From Candidatus Eiseniibacteriota bacterium (GTDB lineage Bacteria; Eisenbacteria; RBG-16-71-46), in NCBI GenBank assembly GCA_005893185.1, contig VBOS01000067.1, positions 1 through 6,750 on the forward strand: DNA of 6,750 nt, in the 5' to 3' direction. The position numbers and the translations under genes are program-made. The notes under the pieces were generated by a model. That model made no database searches. It saw nothing but the letters and a program-made list of their open reading frames with translations, and had not been told where the DNA came from. Numbering within the stretch: the first letter of the stretch is position 1; each line of letters opens with the position of its first letter. Below, in pieces: positions 1-4,937 of this stretch.

Positions 1-103
1 CCCGGGGCCAGTCGACGAAGTCGTTCCGGCCGCAGCCGGGGCACGAGATACGAACCCGCTCGGTGCGCTGGCTCGCGTTCGCGGTCTGGTCGCTCATGGG
101 CAT
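1..103 (-). CDS. N-terminal fragment of a CPGC-motif (zinc-ribbon-like) protein
   Basis: Partial gene that starts at the ATG at 103 (or the in-frame ATG at 97) and leaves the window at base 1. About 34 residues are visible: a polar N-terminus (MPMSDQTANASQ) followed by RVRISCPGCGRNDFVDWP. The C-P-G-C-G-R turn after a short beta-like stretch looks like the first half of a zinc ribbon or similar zinc knuckle; the second cysteine pair would lie outside the window, so metal binding is inference. There is no convincing Shine-Dalgarno sequence, but a sigma70-like promoter ends about 11 bases upstream. It follows the permease on the same strand after 67 bp and probably has its own transcript. The family is not recognisable from this much sequence. 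The fragment could be a false open frame, although the promoter and motif argue against that. Confidence 0.5.
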   Translation of the reverse strand, partial: MPMSDQTANASQRTERVRISCPGCGRNDFVDWPR

Positions 104-114
104 TCGGTCCGCGC

Positions 115-143
115 AGTATAGCCGCGGTACTCGCCCTCAACAA
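115..143 (-). promoter_or_regulatory. Candidate sigma70-type promoter for the left-edge gene
   Basis: On the minus strand TTGTTG (143-138) is followed after exactly 17 bases by TATACT (120-115). The -10 box matches TATAAT at 5 of 6 positions and the -35 box keeps the TTG. Transcription would start near 108, only about 5 bases before the ATG at 103, so the mRNA would be leaderless or nearly so. The surrounding bases 131-150 are less GC-rich than the flanking genes. This is pattern matching only, with no experimental support. Confidence 0.42.
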
Positions 144-170
144 TTTCACACCCGAGAGCGCGGGCTCGCG

Positions 171-1859
171 TCAGGGAATCGCGTAGCCGCCGCGGTTGAT
201 GCGGCGCGCGACCGCCCCGACGGCGACGGCGCTGAGGCCGATGGCAGCGAGGCCCGGGAGCCATGGCAGGAGCCAGGCGTAAGACCCCGAGCCGGACTCC
301 TCGGCGGCCGTAAGCACAAGCCAGCCGGTCATCTGCGCGACGACGAGGGCGGCCGCCACCAGTCGCCCGCCGAGGGTGAGAACCGCCCGCGGGTTGGTCC
401 AGGTGGGATCGCCGAACGCGGCACCGGTCCAGAGCCCGAGCGTGACCGAAAGGGCGAGCGCGGGGATCACAGCGGCCAGCGTCGCCAGCCACTCCTCGGC
501 ACCGAGGCGCGCCGCGAGCCCGAGGCTCGCCCCGGCGACGCCGACCAGCGCCAGCGCCAACGCCCCTGCGCTCGCGAAGCGCGCCGCCGCCCATGAGCGC
601 GCCCGCACCGGCGCGAGCCTCATCCACGCCGCGCCGCGGCGCTCGAGCGGGAACGCGCGGGCCGCGATCTCGTAACCCAATCCGACCGCGAGCGCGAGCA
701 GCATCGCGCGCACCAGCCACGGCGACCGCAGCGGCCGGAGCGGCAGGGCCAAGAGCGGCAGGCACGTCCACAGCAGGGCCGCCGTGAGCACGTCGCCGAG
801 CACGGTCCAGTCGCGCACGAACAGGCGCCGGTCCCGGCGCATCACGGCGATGAAGAGCGGAACGCGGCGTGCTGGGCGGGTGGGGAGCGGGTGCGCGGAG
901 TTGGCGCTGCGCAGGGAGCGGGCGGGGAGAGTGCGGTCGGAGCCCGCGGGAAGCGGGCGCTTCGCGCGGCGCCTGGCCGGGCGCGCCACCGGCGTGCGGG
1001 CGGCTGCCAGCACGCCCGTCAGGTGGCGGCTCGCCACCAGGGCGGCGAGCGCGACGCTCGCGGCCGCAGCGGCGGCGAGTGCTCCGGCAGAGCGTGCGAT
1101 TTCGCCGGCCGGGGCTCCGCCGAGCAGAGCGGCGGCCCAGCCTCCAGGCGTGCGCGCGAGCGCGGGTGCTGCCGCCGCCAGTAGCGCGCGCACGCGCTCG
1201 AGCGGCTCGCCCTCCTCGGCCGCGATGCGCGGCAGGACGAAGAGGTTCGTGAGCCACAGCGCCGCGAAGGCCAGCGTCGAGACCAGCCCCAGCGACTCGC
1301 GCACGCGCCGCGCCGGCACCCGTGCGAGCCACGCCAGCGCGAGCGCGGTCCCTGCGCCGAGCGGGATCGCCCACAGCAGCGCGAGCACGACCGGCGCAGC
1401 GAGCCACGCCGCAGCGGGCGCCTGCAGCGTCTGGGCGGCGGCGATCAGCGCGGGCAGCGCAACTACGACGAGCGGCGCAGCCGCGCGCGGCAGCGCGTCC
1501 AGCAGCTTGATCGCGAGGATCGAGCGCGGCGGAAGCGGCGCCGCCCGCAGCAGGTCGAGGTCGCGGTCCAGGATCAGCGTCGAGACCGCGCTCTCGAGAT
1601 CGAAGAGCAGGACCCCCGCGAGCGCCACGTCGAGGGCGAGCGCAAGCGCAGCGCGCAGAACGGCGGGCGGGGCGCCTGGGCGCGCGAGGGCCGCGAGCAG
1701 GGCGGCGAAGCCGGAATGGACGATCCACGCTGCCACCGCCACCAGCGCCAGGCTGTAGAGCGGCCCGCGCGGGCGGAGGGCAGCGCGCTTCGCTCCGCGT
1801 CCGAAAAGCGCGTTGCGCAGGGCGCGCGCCCGCCCGCGCAGCACGCCGCGCGCGTTCAT
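171..1859 (-). CDS. ABC-2-type exporter permease, long two-half form
   Basis: Membrane subunit of an ABC exporter, paired with the ATPase encoded just upstream; the substrate is unknown. With the ATG at 1859 the protein has 562 residues. By hydrophobicity I count about 12 membrane segments: six in the first half (near 33-56, 66-88, 127-145, 150-179, 189-210, 257-277) and six in the second (near 353-374, 382-402, 428-450, 457-480, 497-519, 529-551). They are separated by an Arg/Pro/Ser-rich cytosolic linker (about 283-335). A DRDLDLLRAAPLPPR loop after segment 2 is typical of long ABC-2 permeases of the ABC_tran_2 type. A related PLERRGAAWMRLAPVRARSW loop lies at the same place in the second half, suggesting duplication and fusion. 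The frame stays open to a TTG at 1940, one base past the ATPase stop, but those 27 extra residues are low-complexity, so I prefer ATG 1859. Its ribosome site is weak (AGG about 8 bases upstream) and lies beside a GCCAGCTGGC palindrome (1867-1876). Confidence 0.88.
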   Translation of the reverse strand: MNARGVLRGRARALRNALFGRGAKRAALRPRGPLYSLALVAVAAWIVHSGFAALLAALARPGAPPAVLRAALALALDVALAGVLLFDLESAVSTLILDRDLDLLRAAPLPPRSILAIKLLDALPRAAAPLVVVALPALIAAAQTLQAPAAAWLAAPVVLALLWAIPLGAGTALALAWLARVPARRVRESLGLVSTLAFAALWLTNLFVLPRIAAEEGEPLERVRALLAAAAPALARTPGGWAAALLGGAPAGEIARSAGALAAAAAASVALAALVASRHLTGVLAAARTPVARPARRRAKRPLPAGSDRTLPARSLRSANSAHPLPTRPARRVPLFIAVMRRDRRLFVRDWTVLGDVLTAALLWTCLPLLALPLRPLRSPWLVRAMLLALAVGLGYEIAARAFPLERRGAAWMRLAPVRARSWAAARFASAGALALALVGVAGASLGLAARLGAEEWLATLAAVIPALALSVTLGLWTGAAFGDPTWTNPRAVLTLGGRLVAAALVVAQMTGWLVLTAAEESGSGSYAWLLPWLPGLAAIGLSAVAVGAVARRINRGGYAIP

Positions 1860-1941
1860 GGCGCCTGCCAGCTGGCGGCGCGGGGGCGCGCGAGCGGCAC
1901 GCCCCGCGTATTGAGGACGCGCGGGACCTCCGGGCGCCAAC

Positions 1942-2688
1942 TCACGATGCGGGCTCAGCGTCGCCGGTCAGGGCGAGGAACACGTCCTCGAGGGTGGCCT
2001 CCGCTCTGCCTGCGAGGAGCGCGGCGGGCGTTCCCGCTGCGCGCTTCTTCCCGCGGTGGATGATCACGACGCGGTCGCACAGCCGCTCGGCCACTTCGAG
2101 CAGATGGGTGGAGACCAGGACGCCGAGGCCGCGCGCGGCGCGCTCGCGCAGCAGGTCCTTCAGCGCGCGCACGGCGCGGGGATCGAGCCCGGTGAGCGGC
2201 TCGTCCAGCAGCGCAAGCGGCGGATCGTGGAGCAGGGCGGCGGCGATCGACACCTTCTGGCGCATCCCGCGCGAGCAGGTCTCGATGAGCTCGCCGGCGG
2301 CCGCCACGAGCTCGAAGCGCTCGATCAGCTCGCTCGACCGCAGCGCGGCGAGCGATTCCGGCACGTCGTAGAGCGCGGCCACGAACTCCAGGAACTCGGC
2401 GGGCGTGAGGCGCTCGTAGAGGAACGGCTCGTCGGGCACGAGCCCGAGCCGCGCGCGCGCCAAAAGCGGCGTGGCCGCTAGGTCCGCGCCCGCGATCGTC
2501 ACGCGGCCCTTCTCGAGCGCGAGCAGGCCGGCGCACACCCGCAGCGTCGTGGTCTTGCCGGCCCCGTTGGGGCCGAGGAAGCCCACGATCTCCCCGGCGC
2601 CCACCTCGAGGCTCAGATCGTCCACGGCCAGGAGATCGCCGTAGCGGTGCGTGAGCGATTCGATCCGAAGCGGCGGGGCGCTCTCCAT
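1942..2688 (-). CDS. ABC transporter ATP-binding protein (exporter type)
   Basis: Cytosolic ATPase that powers the ABC exporter whose permease follows on the same strand. All core nucleotide-binding motifs are present in its 248 residues, a usual length for single-domain ABC-2 ATPases: Walker A GPNGAGKTT (39-47), signature SRGMRQ (139-144), Walker B LALLDEP (158-164), D-loop LTGLDP (165-170) and H-loop His195 in STH. The usual Q-loop glutamine is replaced: the segment reads VPDEPFLYERLT (84-95), so Asp86 or Glu87 takes its place. The C-terminus TLEDVFLALTG is typical of drug, polysaccharide or antibiotic exporter ATPases, so the substrate cannot be deduced. The ATG at 2688 fits the family N-terminus (LRIESLTHRYGDLLAVDDLS). 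No good Shine-Dalgarno sequence precedes it. The stop lies 82 bp before the chosen permease ATG, consistent with one operon. Confidence 0.96.
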   Translation of the reverse strand: MESAPPLRIESLTHRYGDLLAVDDLSLEVGAGEIVGFLGPNGAGKTTTLRVCAGLLALEKGRVTIAGADLAATPLLARARLGLVPDEPFLYERLTPAEFLEFVAALYDVPESLAALRSSELIERFELVAAAGELIETCSRGMRQKVSIAAALLHDPPLALLDEPLTGLDPRAVRALKDLLRERAARGLGVLVSTHLLEVAERLCDRVVIIHRGKKRAAGTPAALLAGRAEATLEDVFLALTGDAEPAS

Positions 2689-2697
2689 GGGTGCCGG

Positions 2698-2703
2698 AGT
2701 CTA
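2698..2703 (-). promoter_or_regulatory. Possible -10 hexamer just upstream of the ABC ATPase start
   Basis: TAGACT on the minus strand, from -15 to -10 relative to the ATG at 2688, fits TANNNT. No matching -35 box and no Shine-Dalgarno sequence is evident between it and the start codon. If used, the transcript would begin within a few bases of the ATG. Such a hexamer can occur by chance, so the call rests mainly on two other genes here showing the same arrangement. Confidence 0.25.
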
Positions 2704-2814
2704 GACGGCTTCGGCCGAGCCTGCAGCGTGCGGCCAGCTGGAGGACCGGTCGGGGGGATCCACGGGCAGCCAGGGCGTCACCCGCCCCCGGCCCCTGTGC
2801 GCCATGTCGGGCGC

Positions 2815-2850
2815 ATAGAAGAACGCCGGGCCACGATCGTGGCCCGGCGT
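2815..2850 (-). terminator. Intrinsic terminator of the outer-membrane protein gene
   Basis: A perfect 28-base palindrome (2823-2850) forms a 12-bp stem, one arm reading ACGCCGGGCCAC, with a GATC loop. On the minus strand it is followed by the pyrimidine-rich TCTTCTAT. It begins 16 bases after the stop codon of the barrel-protein gene. Stem strength, position and tail fit rho-independent termination in the minus direction, although the U-tract is interrupted by C and A. It separates the barrel-protein gene from the downstream ABC operon, implying that the operon has its own promoter within 2689-2814. Confidence 0.75.
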
Positions 2851-2866
2851 CGCGTGCAGCCTGAGC

Positions 2867-3538
2867 TTACTTGCTGGACGAGCTCGGGAAGTACATGACC
2901 ACGCCGACGCGCCCCATGAAGCCGGAGTAGTCGGCCGCGGCATTCGAGCCCGAAGCTGTCTGGATGTTCTGGTCGTTCGAGTCCTTCATGTCGACGGTGG
3001 CGATCCGGTAGCCGGCCAGGCCCGAGACGGCCCACTGCTTGTTGACCGTCCACTCGCCGCTGCCATGGACGTCGAAGCCGACGCCGCTGCCCTTGATGTC
3101 CTGGCTGCCCGTCGGATCCTCAGCCTTGCCGCCGATCGAGTAGTAGCCGAGACCGGCGCCGAAGCCGTAGCGGGAATTGGTCGCGCTGTTCAGGAAGTAG
3201 GTCCCGCCGGCCTGGAACGACTGCGCGTTCACGTTGAACTTCTGGCTGGTCGCGTTGCTCTCCGTGGAGGCGCGGAGCGGCTCCCAGCTCGCAGCCAGCT
3301 GCCAGTTCTGGTTCGCCCACATGCGGGCGCCGAGCCCGCCGGAGAAGCCGTTCGAGACGTCGTTGTAGTTCGACCCAGCCTGGTTCGACACCGCGATGGC
3401 GTCGTTCACGTCCTTCATGGAGTACGTGCTGAAGCTCCCGAATCCCTCCACGCCGAAGGTACCGGCGGCGGCGAGCGCCGGCGCCAGCGCCAAGGCGAAC
3501 AGGGAAAGTGCCACCAGACAGGCTTTGGACCTCTGCAT
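2867..3538 (-). CDS. Secreted small outer-membrane beta-barrel protein (putative)
   Basis: Predicted outer-membrane protein of 223 residues; its function is not recognisable. Residues 1-25 form a classic Sec signal peptide: positive N-terminus (MQRSK), hydrophobic core, then APALAAAG with likely cleavage after Ala23 or Ala25. The mature part is rich in Gly, Ser, Asn and aromatic residues, with alternating stretches such as GFGAGLGYYSIGG and KQWAVSGLAGYRIATVDM separated by polar loops. That resembles eight-stranded barrels of the OmpA/OmpW size class or the generic OMP_b-brl domain. The last strand, GRVGVVMYF, is followed by PSSSSK, so the usual terminal aromatic residue is not last. The start is ATG 3538, not an upstream in-frame start at 3571, because AAAGGAGG sits 6 bases before it and the signal peptide begins there. 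A terminator follows directly, so the gene is probably monocistronic. It could instead be a periplasmic beta-rich protein. Confidence 0.82.
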   Translation of the reverse strand: MQRSKACLVALSLFALALAPALAAAGTFGVEGFGSFSTYSMKDVNDAIAVSNQAGSNYNDVSNGFSGGLGARMWANQNWQLAASWEPLRASTESNATSQKFNVNAQSFQAGGTYFLNSATNSRYGFGAGLGYYSIGGKAEDPTGSQDIKGSGVGFDVHGSGEWTVNKQWAVSGLAGYRIATVDMKDSNDQNIQTASGSNAAADYSGFMGRVGVVMYFPSSSSK

Positions 3539-3804
3539 GACTCTCCTCCTTTGTGACCGGGCTCCGACCACGACCCGCGCTCCGATCCCGAGTCCGATCC
3601 GGGGGCTAGTCCGGGTCCGTTCGGCCCGGTGAGCGTGCGGCGGTCGGATACGCCACTGGGCAGCGTTATCGGCGGAGGCTTCTCGGAATTTAGGGGTGTT
3701 TTTTCGGCGGGCTAGGGAGGGCTTCCGCCGACCCTAAGGGCGGGCGCCGCCGAGGGGTCCAAGCGCAGTGTTCGGAGGAGTTTGCGTGCCGACCCGCGTC
3801 CGGC
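3539..3804 (-). promoter_or_regulatory. Intergenic leader and promoter region of the barrel-protein gene
   Basis: This 266-bp gap between the esterase stop and the barrel-protein start holds no credible gene. Bases 3681-3704 are unusually AT-rich for the window (AATTTAG, then six T on the plus strand), and on the minus strand the A-tract could act as an upstream promoter element. A weak -10 candidate, GATAAC (3670-3665), follows without a good -35 box, so the promoter is not pinned down. The likely leader contains repeated motifs: on the plus strand TCCGATCC at 3581-3588 and 3593-3600, with a related CTCCGA near 3562. It also has a small hairpin at 3611-3629 (CCGGGTCC, loop GTTC, GGCCCGG). 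No clear terminator for the esterase gene is visible; the inverted repeat TCGGCGG/CCGCCGA (3704-3731) has no T-tail in the minus direction. Confidence 0.4.
3545..3551 (-). promoter_or_regulatory. Strong ribosome binding site of the barrel-protein gene
   Basis: The minus strand reads AAGGAGG with 6 bases to the ATG at 3538, a near-perfect Shine-Dalgarno sequence. It fixes the start at 3538, which also gives the best signal peptide. It is the strongest such site in the window, suggesting high expression. Confidence 0.85.
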
Positions 3805-4827
3805 TCAGCGCGCCACGCCAGCGACCGGCGCGAGCGCCCGGCTCATGCGCGGCAGGCTCACGTCGTACCGGTAGTGCACGTTCATGTGCCCGTCGGGAAA
3901 CTCCTCGAACTCGTGCGTGATCCCGAGCGCCGCGAGGCGCCGCGAGAAGAGCCGCGCCCCGTGATGGAGGTGGAACTCGTCGCGCGTCCCGCAATCGAGG
4001 TAGACGAGCCGCGCTCCGCGCAACGCATCGGCGTGACGCTCGATCATGCGGAGCGGATCGTGCTCGAGCCAGCGCCGCCACACGTCCTCGCGGAACGCTC
4101 CGCTCTCGAGATCGCACGGGAGATCGATCCCGAGCGGCGAGGCGTCCGGATTCGGAGAGTAGGCCGCGGCCATCGCCAGGATGTTCAACGCCGTCAGGTC
4201 CTCGTGCTTCTTCTGGAGCTTGGACGCGAACGCCTGAAGCCAGGCCTCGAGCCCCCCGGCCTGCTGGATCTGGGAGCAGAACCCGGGAACGTCACCGCGG
4301 TAGCAGTACTCGAAGTAGATGTCGCCGCTGTGCGAGGCCACGGCGCCGAACACCTCCGGGTGGCGCATGGCGAGCGCCAGCGCGCCGTAGCCGCCGGACG
4401 ACTTGCCCATCACGCCACGGTGCTCGCGTCCCGGCAGCGTGCGGTAGGCGCGATCCACGTGCGGGACCAGCTCTGCGATCACGTGGTCCTCGTAGCGCCC
4501 GGTGGCGCTCGAGTTGAGGTACTGGGAGCCGCCGTAGCGCGTGAAGCAGTCGGGCAGGACGAGGATCATCTCCTCGCATGCGCCGCGCGCGATCAGCGCG
4601 TCCATGCGCTCGTGCAGAGCCGGCGACCACGGATTGTCGTTGAGGAGCGCGCGCCCGCGCCCGGTGAAACCCGAGAGCACGAACGTCACCGGATAGCGCC
4701 GCTCGCGGTCCGCGCCGTAGGAAGGCGGAAGGTAGACCGGCACGGTGCGGACGTGCGGATCCCCCAGGCGGTTGCCGGAGAGGACCGCGCTCTCGAACTC
4801 CTCCAGGATCACATGGCCGCGTTTCAT
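3805..4827 (-). CDS. Esterase D / S-formylglutathione hydrolase-type alpha/beta hydrolase
   Basis: Predicted serine esterase (Pfam Esterase, PF00756 type) of 340 residues with no signal peptide, so probably cytosolic; the natural substrate is unknown. The nucleophile elbow is G-K-S-S-G (141-145) with Ser143. Likely charge-relay partners are Asp283 in DCGTRDEFH and His314 in FPDGHMNVHYR, in the order and spacing expected for the fold. SGFTGRG (52-58) may supply the oxyanion loop. The N-terminus (VILEEFESAVLSGNRLGDP, then RTVPVYLPPSY) is typical of this group, in which a short beta-sheet precedes the catalytic core. A GTG at 4866 would add 13 residues (RSELARPASLPA) outside that pattern, so I prefer ATG 4827 although no Shine-Dalgarno sequence precedes it. 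Enterochelin-esterase-like and formylglutathione-type activities are both possible; no siderophore or formaldehyde gene lies nearby. The gene diverges from the histidine kinase. Confidence 0.9.
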   Translation of the reverse strand: MKRGHVILEEFESAVLSGNRLGDPHVRTVPVYLPPSYGADRERRYPVTFVLSGFTGRGRALLNDNPWSPALHERMDALIARGACEEMILVLPDCFTRYGGSQYLNSSATGRYEDHVIAELVPHVDRAYRTLPGREHRGVMGKSSGGYGALALAMRHPEVFGAVASHSGDIYFEYCYRGDVPGFCSQIQQAGGLEAWLQAFASKLQKKHEDLTALNILAMAAAYSPNPDASPLGIDLPCDLESGAFREDVWRRWLEHDPLRMIERHADALRGARLVYLDCGTRDEFHLHHGARLFSRRLAALGITHEFEEFPDGHMNVHYRYDVSLPRMSRALAPVAGVAR

Positions 4828-4834
4828 GGCGGGC

Positions 4835-4840
4835 AGACTA
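4835..4840 (-). promoter_or_regulatory. Possible -10 hexamer just upstream of the esterase start
   Basis: TAGTCT on the minus strand occupies -13 to -8 relative to the ATG at 4827, the position expected of a -10 box driving a leaderless mRNA. Only GCCCGCC lies between it and the ATG, and no Shine-Dalgarno sequence is present. There is no clear -35 box, so confidence is low on its own. Confidence 0.28.
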
Positions 4841-4866
4841 GCAGGTCGGGCTAATTCGGATCGCAC

Positions 4867-4901
4867 GGCTGGCCGATAATCCTCGCGCGGAATGGCTGGC
4901 C
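4867..4901 (+). promoter_or_regulatory. Candidate kinase promoter flanked by GGCTGGCC direct repeats
   Basis: In the 110-bp divergent intergenic region, GATAAT (4875-4880) matches the -10 consensus at 5 of 6 positions and would start the kinase mRNA near 4887, giving a leader of about 50 bases. No good -35 box lies 16-18 bases upstream, so an activator could be needed. Two identical GGCTGGCC octamers (4867-4874 and 4894-4901) flank the hexamer, 27 bases apart start to start, and could be a regulator site. Both the promoter and the operator are speculative. Confidence 0.3.
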
Positions 4902-4923
4902 ACCTTAGGGGGCGCGAAAACCA

Positions 4924-4930
4924 GGGAGGG
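4924..4930 (+). promoter_or_regulatory. Ribosome binding site supporting a TTG start for the kinase
   Basis: GGGAGGG lies 7 bases before the TTG at 4938. The next in-frame candidate, ATG 4959, has no comparable site. This makes TTG the better start and adds seven residues (MEVSAEL) before the first membrane helix. Confidence 0.65.
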
Positions 4931-4937
4931 CTTTCGT

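Noticed and set aside
145..172. Short hairpin GAGC-CCGC-GCTC after the permease stop
   Set aside because: Only a 4-bp stem with a poor T-tail; too weak to call a terminator.
94..1728. Long minus-strand open frame antiparallel in register to the permease, 544 codons
   Set aside because: It overlaps the permease in another frame, is dominated by Arg/Ala/Gly/Pro and has no motif; a GC-rich shadow.
784..1758. Plus-strand open frame opposite the permease, 324 codons
   Set aside because: Low-complexity Ala/Ser/Arg composition, no domain and no ribosome site; antisense shadow.
1860..1940. Upstream extension of the permease to the TTG at 1940
   Set aside because: No Shine-Dalgarno sequence, and the added 27 residues are low-complexity; kept only as an alternative start.
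3699..3731. Six T followed by the inverted repeat TCGGCGG/CCGCCGA, considered as a terminator
   Set aside because: The T-run precedes the stem on the plus strand and becomes A after the stem on the minus strand, so neither direction gives a normal intrinsic terminator.
3734..4117. Minus-strand open frame across the esterase 3' end
   Set aside because: Out of frame with the esterase, Arg/Pro/Ala-rich, and explained by GC bias.
3874..4854. Plus-strand open frame opposite the esterase, 326 codons
   Set aside because: Complement of a well-supported esterase with a complete catalytic triad; no recognisable motif of its own.
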